Shown piece by piece: positions 5,831 to 12,223 of a stretch of DNA of 12,307 nt (the first letter of the stretch is position 1; every line of letters starts with the position of its first letter). This DNA is from JAGOPO01 sp038065515. GTDB taxonomy: Bacteria > Patescibacteriota > Minisyncoccia > 2-02-FULL-40-12 > GWA2-44-9. The translations under genes were made by a program, and so were the position numbers. The notes beneath the pieces are model-generated. The model saw nothing but the letters and a program-made list of their open reading frames with translations. It searched no databases and had not been told where the DNA came from. The stretch lies in contig JBBTQV010000002.1 of the NCBI GenBank assembly GCA_038065515.1, positions 1 to 12,307 on the forward strand, given 5' to 3'.

Positions 5831-6595
5831 ATGGTAGTCAGACTGCTAACCCCGCGACAGCACCAGCTGCTCTGGCGGGTCATAGACCAACATATCGAAA
5901 CGGGCGAACCCGTCTCGAGTAAGGCCATCGAATCCAGCGGTCAATTTGATGTCCGTTCGGCTACCATCCGCAACGAGATGTCTGACTTGGAAGATAGGGG
6001 ATTTCTGGAGCAGCGCCACACCTCCGGCGGTCGCGTGCCGACCGCTCTGGCTTACCGGTTGTATGTAAACGACCTGGTGAATGCTGAAGGCATCACCATC
6101 GGGCAGGGTCTGCGCCATCGCGTTGATGAGGCGCTCAATGAGACGGACATGCGCGATGCCGATGCACTCAACCGCACGCTCGCGCGCCTCATCGGCCAAT
6201 TGTCCAGCAATCTTGTCATTGCAAATACGACCGAACGCGAAGACGCCTACAAGTTTGGACTTTCGAACCTGATGGCAATTCCGGAATTTCATGAAATGGA
6301 TCGCCTGATGGGGCTCACCGATTTTTTTGATCATTTTGAAACCATGTGCGAGCGCATGCATAGCCAGATGTGGCGCCAACAGGAAGGAGATGTGAAAGTG
6401 ATGATAGGAACCGAAAATCCTCTGCGTCAGATACAGGATGAAGCGGTCATCGTCGCACGATACCGCCTGCCTAGAGGCCACGAGGGAACGCTCACGCTGG
6501 TAGGTCCGATGCGCATGGATTACCGCAAGAATCTGGGGCTGATGACCTATGCCGCACAAATCGCAAACCGTATTACCGATAGCATCCGAAATTAA
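5831..6595 (+). CDS. hrcA: Heat-inducible transcription repressor HrcA (short form)
   Basis: HrcA represses chaperone operons by binding CIRCE and is released when misfolded protein occupies the chaperones. The N-terminal winged helix is clear: LLTPRQHQLLWRVIDQHIETGEPVSSKAI (5-33), recognition helix SATIRNEMSDLE (43-54) and the wing HTSGGRVPT (63-71) leading into AYRLYV. The GAF-like C-terminal end LTLVGPMRMDYRKNLGLMTY (221-240) is also diagnostic. At 254 aa it is about 85-90 residues shorter than the usual roughly 340 aa; the loss is in the middle/C-terminal part, probably the inserted dimerisation domain (inference). There is no Shine-Dalgarno; the ATG coincides with the predicted transcription start. 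A CIRCE operator lies 18 nt upstream, supporting autoregulation. grpE begins 1 nt after its stop. Confidence 0.93.
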   Translation: MVVRLLTPRQHQLLWRVIDQHIETGEPVSSKAIESSGQFDVRSATIRNEMSDLEDRGFLEQRHTSGGRVPTALAYRLYVNDLVNAEGITIGQGLRHRVDEALNETDMRDADALNRTLARLIGQLSSNLVIANTTEREDAYKFGLSNLMAIPEFHEMDRLMGLTDFFDHFETMCERMHSQMWRQQEGDVKVMIGTENPLRQIQDEAVIVARYRLPRGHEGTLTLVGPMRMDYRKNLGLMTYAAQIANRITDSIRN

Positions 6596-6596
6596 T

Positions 6597-7046
6597 ATGA
6601 AAGACACACACAAAAAACAAGAACCGGAAGTGCCGATGATTGAGAAGGAGAAGTATCTGCGCTTGGCGGCCGATATGGATAATCTACGCAAGATGCAAGG
6701 TCACGCCGCAGCCGAGATGGCGAAGTGGTCTGCGCAGGCGGTGATTACCGACATGCTGGAGCTCTCCGACCTTCTCGACACCGCGCTGGCCCACGCGCCT
6801 CCGGGGGCAACGGGCGGCGCCTGGTACGAGGGGCTCAAGCAGATATCGAAGCAGTTCCTGGGAAAAATGAAACGATACGGGGTTAGCAGAATAGAAACAG
6901 CGGGGAAGATATTTAACCCCAACACGATGGAAGCGGCGCAGATGGTAGGGGGCGGTGGAAGTCATCAGGTGAAAGAAGAAGTGCGGGCGGGATATCTGAT
7001 GCACGAGAGAGTTATCCGGCCGGCGCGGGTCATCATCTACGAATAA
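6597..7046 (+). CDS. grpE: Nucleotide exchange factor GrpE (short form)
   Basis: GrpE is the ADP-release factor of DnaK. From the ATG at 6597 it is 149 aa, shorter than the usual 180-200, mainly because the acidic N-terminal tail is reduced to about 15 residues. The helical dimerisation part contains LAADMDNLRKMQ (about 22-33, equivalent to the NFRKR region) and the helix TDMLELSDLLDTALAH. The beta-domain is recognisable by YGVSRIETAGKIFNPNTMEAAQMV, matching the Gv-x-I-x-G-x-xFDPN-x-HEA signature with FNPNTMEA, and by VKEEVRAGYLMHERVIRPARVIIYE. The start is chosen 1 nt after the hrcA stop; there is no Shine-Dalgarno, so it probably depends on translational coupling. An in-frame ATG at 6549 would overlap hrcA and adds no family-like sequence. 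Position between hrcA and dnaK is the standard heat-shock order. Confidence 0.93.
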   Translation: MKDTHKKQEPEVPMIEKEKYLRLAADMDNLRKMQGHAAAEMAKWSAQAVITDMLELSDLLDTALAHAPPGATGGAWYEGLKQISKQFLGKMKRYGVSRIETAGKIFNPNTMEAAQMVGGGGSHQVKEEVRAGYLMHERVIRPARVIIYE

Positions 7047-7065
7047 ACAACTAACAATAAACACC

Positions 7066-8946
7066 ATGAGTAAAATAATCGGAATCGATTTGGGGACAAC
7101 GAACTCGGCTATGGCGGTGGTGGAAGGCGGTCAGCCGCGTATTCTGGAAAATGCGGAAGGAGTGCGCACGACGCCGTCGATTGTAGCAGTTAGCAAAGGA
7201 GGCGAGCGGTACACCGGTGTGACGGCAAAACGGCAGGCGGTGACAAATCCGGCGAACACGCTGTTCTCGGTAAAGCGGCTTATCGGCCGCCGATGGGGCG
7301 ATGCGGAAGTCCAACGCGATCTGAAGTTGCTCCCGTATGAAATCCGCAAGGGCGCGAATGATTCTGTGGAGGTGAAGATGGGAGACAAGTGGTACAAGCC
7401 CGCGGAGATTTCCGCGATGGTACTCGCAAAGCTGAAAGCCGACGCCGAAGCAAAGCTCGGAACCGCTATTACGGAGGCCATCATCACGGTGCCTGCGTAC
7501 TTCGACGACTCACAGCGCCAGGCGACAAAAGACGCGGGAGAAATCGCAGGATTGACCGTAAAACGCGTTATCAACGAGCCGACCGCGGCAGCGTTGGCGT
7601 ACGGATTCAACAAAAAGAAAGACGAGAAAATCGTGGTGTACGACTTTGGCGGCGGGACCTTCGATATCTCGGTATTGGAAGTCAGTGAGGATACCATCGA
7701 GGTCAAGGCGACCGGTGGTGATACGCATCTGGGCGGCGATGACATCGACCAGAGAATTATTCAACACTTTGTTGAGGAATTCAAAAAGGACCAGGGCGTT
7801 GATGTATCGCATGACCAGCTGGCTCTTCAGCGCCTCAAAGACGCTGCGGAGAAAGCGAAGCACGAACTGTCCAGTACCGCGCAAACGGAAATCAATATAC
7901 CGTTTCTGACCGCAGATGTGTCGGGACCGAAGCACTTCACGGTCACGCTGACCCGCGCAAAATTGGAGGCGCTGACGAAAGAATACATCGACCGTTCCAT
8001 CGACCTCACCAAAAAGGCCGTTGCCGACGCGGGGTTGAAGATGAGCGATATTCACGAAGTGCTGATGGTTGGTGGACAGACACGCATGCCGGCGATTGTT
8101 GAGGCGGTCAAAGCGCTCTTCGGCAAGGAGCCGCACCGCGATATCAATCCTGACGAGGTGGTCGCGCTGGGCGCTGCCATTCAGGGCGCGGTGATGTCCG
8201 GCGATGTGCGCGATGTGTTGCTGCTGGATGTGACGCCGTTGACATTGGGCATTGAAACGCTCGGCAGTGTGATGACGCAGATGATTGAAAAGAACACCAC
8301 GGTACCGACCAGCAAGAGCCAGACCTTCAGCACTGCCGCGGACAACCAGCCGTCCGTGCAGATCCGTGTTGCGCAGGGCGAACGGCCGATGTTCAACGAT
8401 AATAAATATCTTGGTGAGTTTAATCTGGACGGCATTCCGCCCGCACCGCGTGGTGTCCCGCAAATCGAAGTGACCTTTGACATTGATGCCAACGGCATCC
8501 TGCATGTGAAGGCGAAAGATAAAGGCACCGGCAAGGAACACTCCATACGCATTGAAGGCTCGGGCGGTTTGAGCAAGGAAGAGAAAGAACGGATGGTGCG
8601 TGAGGCGCAGGAGCATTCTGCGGAGGATGCAAAGAAAAAAGAGGAAGTCGATGCAAAGAATGCCGCCGAAACACTCGTGTGGACCACGGAGAAGATGTTG
8701 CATGACAACAAGGACAAAGTGAAGGAGGAAGATAAAAAGGATTTGGAGGGTAAGATTATGGAACTGAAGAACGCGCTCAAAGACGGCGATATGGCGAAAA
8801 TCAAATCGGCTGGAGATGTGCTAGGAGAGGCGGCGCAAAAAGTGGGCGCATCGCTGTATCAGAAAGAAGAGAAGAAAGAAGGAGAACCGGAGAGTCAGAC
8901 TGCGCAGGAGGCCAAGCCGGAAGAGAAAGCAGAAGAAAAGAAATAA
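7066..8946 (+). CDS. dnaK: Chaperone protein DnaK (Hsp70)
   Basis: The ATP-dependent Hsp70 chaperone, 626 aa and full length. The nucleotide-binding domain aligns almost residue for residue with the E. coli type: IGIDLGTTNS (5-14), catalytic Lys70 in SVKRLIGR, Glu171 in INEPTAAALAYG (169-180), YDFGGGTFDISVLEV (192-206, Thr198), GGDTHLGGDD and VLMVGGQTRMPAI (332-344). The interdomain linker is VLLLDVTPL (384-392), the substrate domain begins TLGIETLG, and a helical lid follows. The tail is rich in Lys and Glu and ends PEEKAEEKK instead of the EEVKDDK-like tail. It starts 19 nt after grpE in an A-rich, unstructured spacer without Shine-Dalgarno. It is expected to be under CIRCE/HrcA control as the third gene of the operon. 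No terminator is seen after it; a new -10 follows at once. Confidence 0.99.
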   Translation: MSKIIGIDLGTTNSAMAVVEGGQPRILENAEGVRTTPSIVAVSKGGERYTGVTAKRQAVTNPANTLFSVKRLIGRRWGDAEVQRDLKLLPYEIRKGANDSVEVKMGDKWYKPAEISAMVLAKLKADAEAKLGTAITEAIITVPAYFDDSQRQATKDAGEIAGLTVKRVINEPTAAALAYGFNKKKDEKIVVYDFGGGTFDISVLEVSEDTIEVKATGGDTHLGGDDIDQRIIQHFVEEFKKDQGVDVSHDQLALQRLKDAAEKAKHELSSTAQTEINIPFLTADVSGPKHFTVTLTRAKLEALTKEYIDRSIDLTKKAVADAGLKMSDIHEVLMVGGQTRMPAIVEAVKALFGKEPHRDINPDEVVALGAAIQGAVMSGDVRDVLLLDVTPLTLGIETLGSVMTQMIEKNTTVPTSKSQTFSTAADNQPSVQIRVAQGERPMFNDNKYLGEFNLDGIPPAPRGVPQIEVTFDIDANGILHVKAKDKGTGKEHSIRIEGSGGLSKEEKERMVREAQEHSAEDAKKKEEVDAKNAAETLVWTTEKMLHDNKDKVKEEDKKDLEGKIMELKNALKDGDMAKIKSAGDVLGEAAQKVGASLYQKEEKKEGEPESQTAQEAKPEEKAEEKK

Positions 8947-8951
8947 TATCG

Positions 8952-8960
8952 TGATACAAT
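8952..8960 (+). promoter_or_regulatory. Extended -10 promoter for the 266-aa membrane protein
   Basis: TGATACAAT (TGnTACAAT) lies 5 nt after the dnaK stop and ends 6 nt before the next ATG. The predicted start coincides with the ATG at 8967, giving a leaderless mRNA. There is no clear -35, consistent with an extended -10 promoter. Confidence 0.5.
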
Positions 8961-8966
8961 AGACCA

Positions 8967-9767
8967 ATGGAATCAGCATCGTACAAACGCATCGGGCTTA
9001 TCGTCGCTGTTGTGGTATGTGCCGGATTTACCTGGATTACGGCAAAGACCTGGCTGGATGATCCTCTTCGCTTTTCCGACTGGTTACAGCCTGCCTGGCC
9101 TGCTCTGGCGGTCACCATTCTTGCCGCGGTCGCCGGAGTCGCATTTACCCTGCTTGAGAGCCGATGGGATCGTCTTGCGGCTATTCTGGCCTCTTGGGCG
9201 GTATTTATAGCGTTTTGGGCTCCAGATATCTGGTATGTGACCGCTCTCCCGCTCTTCGGGTTGTTATGGTACGAATCGTCACGGCGCATGCGGGATGACA
9301 TGAACGACCGGCGCACGGTTCGCATCAATGCAGCGCTGGGTCGTGGGGTGAAACTCATTCTGCTTGGCGCGTTTCTGATGGTATCGGTTGGGTTCTATCT
9401 CCTGCCTGCCAATCGCGCCGCTGATATCGGAACCCTAAGCAAGGGGATTCAAAGCGGGTTGGATGATGCGTACGATACGGCCATCGTACGCGACCAGCTG
9501 TCTCAATTGCCGGTGTCTCTGCAGGCGCAATTCAAGCAGGACCTTGCGAAGTCGGTTGACGGTTTCGTCCACGAGCAGTTGGGCCAGTGGGGGAATTATG
9601 TCCCACCATTTCTGGCATTCGCACTTTTCCTGGCGTTTTGGTCCGTATCCTTCATCTTCCGCGAACTGGCAATCTGGTTGGGCGTTCTGCTGTTCACACT
9701 CTTCAAGGTTACAGGATTCATTAAAGTGGGGGAGAGGGATGTAAAGGCGGAAGTACTTAGCTTGTAG
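8967..9767 (+). CDS. Multi-pass membrane protein of unknown function, 266 aa
   Basis: I do not recognise the family. Hydrophobic segments suitable for membrane spanning are at about residues 8-26, 43-62, 68-86, 91-101, 129-146, and a pair at about 214-231 and 234-251, giving six or seven helices. Between the fifth and sixth is a polar stretch of about 65 residues (ADIGTLSKGIQSGLDDAYDT and onward, about 151-210) with no cysteine and a heptad-like pattern, probably an extracytoplasmic or cytoplasmic helical domain. A basic loop SSRRMRDDMNDRRTVR (104-119) suggests a cytoplasmic face there. No catalytic motif was found. It begins 20 nt after dnaK, but its own extended -10 suggests it can be transcribed separately. 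A convergent terminator follows. It could be linked to membrane or envelope stress only by position, which is weak. Confidence 0.8.
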   Translation: MESASYKRIGLIVAVVVCAGFTWITAKTWLDDPLRFSDWLQPAWPALAVTILAAVAGVAFTLLESRWDRLAAILASWAVFIAFWAPDIWYVTALPLFGLLWYESSRRMRDDMNDRRTVRINAALGRGVKLILLGAFLMVSVGFYLLPANRAADIGTLSKGIQSGLDDAYDTAIVRDQLSQLPVSLQAQFKQDLAKSVDGFVHEQLGQWGNYVPPFLAFALFLAFWSVSFIFRELAIWLGVLLFTLFKVTGFIKVGERDVKAEVLSL

Positions 9768-9777
9768 TAAAGAGAGA

Positions 9778-9797
9778 CCCGCCATATTTCAGGCGGG
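9778..9797. terminator. Hairpin between convergent genes
   Basis: CCCGCC, an 8-nt loop, GGCGGG. It lies 10 nt after the stop of the rightward membrane protein and 23 nt after the stop of the leftward 57-aa gene. Leftward it is followed by TCTCTCTTT, a usable U-rich tail; rightward by CGGTTTGG, a poor one. It probably serves both genes, better for the leftward one. Confidence 0.6.
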
Positions 9798-9820
9798 CGG
9801 TTTGGAAGGGACACAATCGG

Positions 9821-9994
9821 CTACTTGGCGAACTTTGTTTTTGTAGCGAGAATCCCTCCGGCAAGCACGAAGCAGATTACGAGCACTCCATGACCTAGGT
9901 TGTGGGGGTCACCTGCCGTCAGGTGCAGCCATGCGTCGTTGACAACGATTTCTACCATCAAGCCGACGAAGCAACCAACAAAGAACCTTGCCAT
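9821..9994 (-). CDS. Small membrane protein, 57 aa, unknown function
   Basis: A short gene in the 297-bp gap before dnaJ. The frame runs from ATG at 9994 to TAG at 9823-9821. The peptide begins MARFFVGCFVGLMVEIVV and has two hydrophobic stretches (about 4-18 and 36-52) separated by a polar loop with NDAW, LTAGDPHNLGH and a C-terminal basic TKTKFAK, i.e. a two-helix membrane hairpin. Support for real coding: a good Shine-Dalgarno AAGGTGG 6 nt before the ATG, a near-consensus promoter at 10034-10062 and a hairpin terminator after the stop. No family is recognised. It is divergent from dnaJ with the start codons 70 bp apart, so the two may be co-regulated. Histidines and acids between the helices could bind metal, but that is speculation. 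Confidence 0.75.
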   Translation of the reverse strand: MARFFVGCFVGLMVEIVVNDAWLHLTAGDPHNLGHGVLVICFVLAGGILATKTKFAK

Positions 9995-10005
9995 CGTACA
10001 CCACC

Positions 10006-10029
10006 TTATCGGGCTTGATTACCCGATAA
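10006..10029. promoter_or_regulatory. 8-bp perfect palindrome at the start of the 57-aa gene transcript
   Basis: TTATCGGG (10006-10013), 8 nt, CCCGATAA (10022-10029). It covers the predicted leftward transcription start (about 10027) and the leader up to the Shine-Dalgarno of the 57-aa gene. It is either an operator between the divergent genes or a hairpin at the 5' end of the small gene's mRNA. It is unlike CIRCE. Confidence 0.55.
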
Positions 10030-10033
10030 AATA

Positions 10034-10062
10034 AGTATAGCATAGGCAGACAATATAGTCAA
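10034..10062 (-). promoter_or_regulatory. Strong promoter of the 57-aa gene
   Basis: Leftward TTGACT (10062-10057), 17-nt spacer, TATACT (10039-10034) with TGC before it, so both a near-consensus -35/-10 pair and an extended -10. Its -35 ends 2 nt before the dnaJ ATG and overlaps the dnaJ -10 candidate. Confidence 0.75.
10054..10059 (+). promoter_or_regulatory. Candidate -10 of dnaJ
   Basis: TATAGT ends 5 nt before the dnaJ ATG, predicting an essentially leaderless transcript. No convincing -35 is 16-18 nt upstream. An alternative is TTGATT (10015-10020) with TATAGC (10036-10041) at a short 15-nt spacing, giving a leader of about 17 nt without Shine-Dalgarno. Confidence 0.35.
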
Positions 10063-10064
10063 TC

Positions 10065-10835
10065 ATGCCCGCAGACCCCTACACAATACTCGGAGTGAGC
10101 AAAAATGCCTCGCAGGACGAGATTAAGAAGGCGTACCGTAAACTTGCACACCAGCACCACCCCGATAAAAAGGGCGGTAGTGAAGCGCGCTTTAAGGAGG
10201 TAAATGCGGCCTACCAGATTTTGGGAGATGCTGAAAAGAAGGCGCGGTACGACCAATTCGGACATGCCGGAGCGCAGGGAGGATTCGGCGGTACACAGGG
10301 TGGATACCAGGATTTTAATTTTGATTTCGGAGGCCAGGGCGGGGGATTCGAAAATATTTTTGATATGTTCACGGGCGGCGGGTTTGGGCGGTCGGCCCAG
10401 AAACCTGAAAAGGGAGAGGACTTGCATCTGAACATTCAGGTCAGTACAAAAGATTTGGGAAAGCAGAAAGTGTACGAATTTGAAGCGTTTGTCATCTGCG
10501 AAGAATGTTCCGGTACCGGAGCGAAAGATGCGAAGCTCAAAATGTGCGCTGACTGCAAAGGCCAGGGCCGTGTCCAACAGGCGGTCCGCACGCCGCTGGG
10601 CACCTTTGCGCAAGTCGTCGTGTGCCGTTCGTGCGGGGGCGACGGAGAGGTCGCCGAGCACACCTGCACGCACTGCCGCGGTACGGGACGCAACAAATCA
10701 AAACGAAAGCTGGAAGTGCACATCCCTGCCGAAATCTCTGACCGGTATCTCGTCGTGTTTCCTCAACAGGGTAACGCCGGCTTGCAGAGTACGCCACCAG
10801 GTGATTTGATGATAACGATACGGACGACGAAGTAG
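10065..10835 (+). CDS. dnaJ: Chaperone protein DnaJ, C-terminally short
   Basis: DnaJ (Hsp40) stimulates DnaK ATPase and delivers substrates. The J domain spans about 4-66 with the essential HPD at 32-34. A Gly/Phe-rich linker (66-110) follows. All four zinc-binding CXXCXGXG repeats are intact: CEECSGTG (145-152), CADCKGQG (161-168), CRSCGGDG (187-194), CTHCRGTG (201-208). After these the first C-terminal beta-domain is completed only as far as PPGDLMITIRTTK and the protein ends at residue 256, where usual DnaJ runs to about 370-380. The remainder of CTD I, CTD II and the dimerisation helix are absent; the next gene begins 24 nt on and no remnant follows, so this looks like a settled short form, not a frameshift. 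No Shine-Dalgarno; ATG is 5 nt after a -10-like hexamer. It is separate from the hrcA-grpE-dnaK operon and lacks CIRCE. Confidence 0.93.
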   Translation: MPADPYTILGVSKNASQDEIKKAYRKLAHQHHPDKKGGSEARFKEVNAAYQILGDAEKKARYDQFGHAGAQGGFGGTQGGYQDFNFDFGGQGGGFENIFDMFTGGGFGRSAQKPEKGEDLHLNIQVSTKDLGKQKVYEFEAFVICEECSGTGAKDAKLKMCADCKGQGRVQQAVRTPLGTFAQVVVCRSCGGDGEVAEHTCTHCRGTGRNKSKRKLEVHIPAEISDRYLVVFPQQGNAGLQSTPPGDLMITIRTTK

Positions 10836-10859
10836 CTGTTTCACAAGAGAGGAGGATGT

Positions 10860-11600
10860 ATGCGCATCGTCATCGGCATCATGCTGTTGAGTGCACTGAC
10901 GGTATCTGTGTTTGCTGACGATGATGACTCGCCGCCTCCGCTATGGACGGGGCAGATTAGCGCATCGTATGTGGCAAACTCGGGCAACACGAACAACTCC
11001 ACTGCCGGAGCTTCAGGTGAGATTGTTTGGCAGCCCACGGCGTACAAAGTCGTCGTTGCGGGTGAATTCATCCGTACGGAGACCGAAAACCAACTTGGCT
11101 CCAAACGGCTGGGAACGACAGTGCGTACCGAGCGCACACTTCCATGGCGGTTGAGCGTGTATACCGAAGGTTCATACTACGAGGACCCGCCGTCGGGTAC
11201 CCGCAACCAGCTCGCGGTGAACATAGGTGGTCTCGGGCATGTCATCAAGGGCGAGCGGCATTCCCTGGCTCTCTCGTTGTCGTTGACGCAAACCTGGGAG
11301 AACAGAATGGTCATGCCTGACCGTGATTTTCTGGGCGGTCAGATTGGCCTTGACTTCAAACTCAAGACCAACGATATCGTTCTGTTCGAGCAGACGGCCA
11401 GTTATGTGCGGGACTTCTCCGATTCAACGAACTGGAGAGCCAGAACCGCGACGGCGCTTACTGTGGCACTGAACAAACGGTTCGCGTTCAAATTCTCGCA
11501 TCAGTTATACCGGAATAAGCCGGATCCGGGCAAGCGTTCTACCGACCGCACCACCCTTGCGTCGTTGGTGGTGCGCTGGCCCGCACGGCACAGTAAATGA
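10860..11600 (+). CDS. DUF481-like secreted beta-barrel protein
   Basis: A 246-aa protein with a Sec signal peptide: MRIVIGIMLLSALTVSVFA (1-19), cleavage predicted after VFA, then an acidic DDDD. The mature part is dominated by alternating polar/hydrophobic strands (for example LAVNIGGLGHV, LALSLSLTQTW, TALTVALNKRFAFKFSH), as in transmembrane beta-barrels. The N-terminal LWTGQISASYVANSGNTNNS (28-47) matches the W-x-G-x-x-x-x-G-Y-x-x-x-S-GNT signature of DUF481 (YdiY-like, COG3137), a Gram-negative outer-membrane family of unknown role. The last strand LASLVVRW is followed by a short basic tail, so a classical C-terminal aromatic signal is not exact. It has a strong Shine-Dalgarno AGGAGG (10850-10855), starts 24 nt after dnaJ and ends in a strong terminator. 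The family call is from recalled motifs; the barrel is inference. Confidence 0.7.
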   Translation: MRIVIGIMLLSALTVSVFADDDDSPPPLWTGQISASYVANSGNTNNSTAGASGEIVWQPTAYKVVVAGEFIRTETENQLGSKRLGTTVRTERTLPWRLSVYTEGSYYEDPPSGTRNQLAVNIGGLGHVIKGERHSLALSLSLTQTWENRMVMPDRDFLGGQIGLDFKLKTNDIVLFEQTASYVRDFSDSTNWRARTATALTVALNKRFAFKFSHQLYRNKPDPGKRSTDRTTLASLVVRWPARHSK

Positions 11601-11629
11601 CGGCTCCACATCGGTGCCGTCTTTTTTTT
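11599..11629 (+). terminator. Strong intrinsic terminator after the DUF481-like gene
   Basis: GACGGC and GCCGTC form a 6-bp stem (11599-11621), extended by an inner CC/GG pair around a 5-nt loop, followed by eight T (11622-11629). The stem starts on the stop codon TGA. Confidence 0.92.
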
Positions 11630-11658
11630 GAGACAGAGTACCACTGCAGGAGTATACT
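11630..11658 (+). promoter_or_regulatory. Promoter of the 180-aa membrane protein
   Basis: A -10 TATACT (11653-11658) ends exactly 6 nt before the ATG at 11665, predicting a leaderless mRNA. The -35 is either GAGACA (11630-11635, 17-nt spacer) or TTGAGA (11628-11633, 19-nt spacer). It starts right after the preceding T-tract. Confidence 0.55.
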
Positions 11659-11664
11659 AAAGAT

Positions 11665-12207
11665 ATGGATTCAATTTTATCGCGCATACCGGCGTGGCCC
11701 GGCACTGCGGCTCTGACTGATGCAATCCGCGACCCCAAAGGGCTCTTCGTGATGCTTGCCGTTGTGGTGCTTGTGTTGTACGGCCTGTCTGTGGGACGCA
11801 CACGCGCGCTGGTGTCGCTGTTGAGCATCTATGTCGCGTACATGCTGGCCGTTTTGTTTCCCTTTCTTCCCTGGATTGCGAAAAAACTGCCCGAATCATC
11901 TCGCTCAATGGGCGCCGTCGGGTTATTCATCGTCCTGTATGCGCTCACATTCATTATTCTTTCTCGGTCGATGCTCAAAGGTCGTCTGACTCTTGGCGAA
12001 ATATCGCTGTGGCAGGTATTAGTTATTTCGGTAGTCCAAATCGGACTCTTAGCGAGTATTTGCGTGTCACTGGTTCCGTTAGAGCGGGGCCAGCAGCTTC
12101 TGGGGCCAATGCATCGCTGGTTCGGAGGTCAGTATCCGCTCTGGGCATGGGCAGTTGCTTCGCTTCTCATCATGCCGTTTATGCGGTCCCGTCGGAGCAG
12201 AGAGTGA
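11665..12207 (+). CDS. CvpA-like integral membrane protein, 180 aa
   Basis: Four or five hydrophobic helices: about residues 27-44 (GLFVMLAVVVLVLYGLSV), 48-67 (ALVSLLSIYVAYMLAVLFPF), 84-99, 115-138 and 160-171. The first pair, with GRTRALVSLLSIYVAYMLA after a helix starting with Gly, resembles the N-terminal half of the CvpA/colicin-V-production family, but I cannot confirm this. It ends in a basic tail RSRRSRE. There is no signal peptide, enzyme motif or cysteine cluster. The ATG at 11665 has no Shine-Dalgarno and lies at the predicted transcription start. It is transcribed alone between a strong terminator and the repeat element at the window end. Function unknown. Confidence 0.75.
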   Translation: MDSILSRIPAWPGTAALTDAIRDPKGLFVMLAVVVLVLYGLSVGRTRALVSLLSIYVAYMLAVLFPFLPWIAKKLPESSRSMGAVGLFIVLYALTFIILSRSMLKGRLTLGEISLWQVLVISVVQIGLLASICVSLVPLERGQQLLGPMHRWFGGQYPLWAWAVASLLIMPFMRSRRSRE

Positions 12208-12211
12208 CCGT

Positions 12212-12221
12212 CCCCCCCCCC
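12212..12221. repeat. Run of ten C
   Basis: A C10 homopolymer, 4 nt after the stop codon of the last gene. It is the longest mononucleotide run in the window and abuts the partial repeat copy. It could be slippage-prone or an assembly-sensitive tract. Confidence 0.9.
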
Positions 12222-12223
12222 AT

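Noticed and set aside
5823..5849. A possible second CIRCE (CTGGCAGAA-N9-GACTGCTAA) overlapping the hrcA start codon
   Set aside because: The right arm matches the consensus at 8 of 9, but the left arm only at 4 of 9 and the arms pair poorly, so it is probably a chance half-site.
7510..8703. 397-aa minus-strand frame opposite dnaK
   Set aside because: It is a long antisense frame of the highly biased dnaK gene with His/Arg-rich non-protein-like composition and no promoter or ribosome site.
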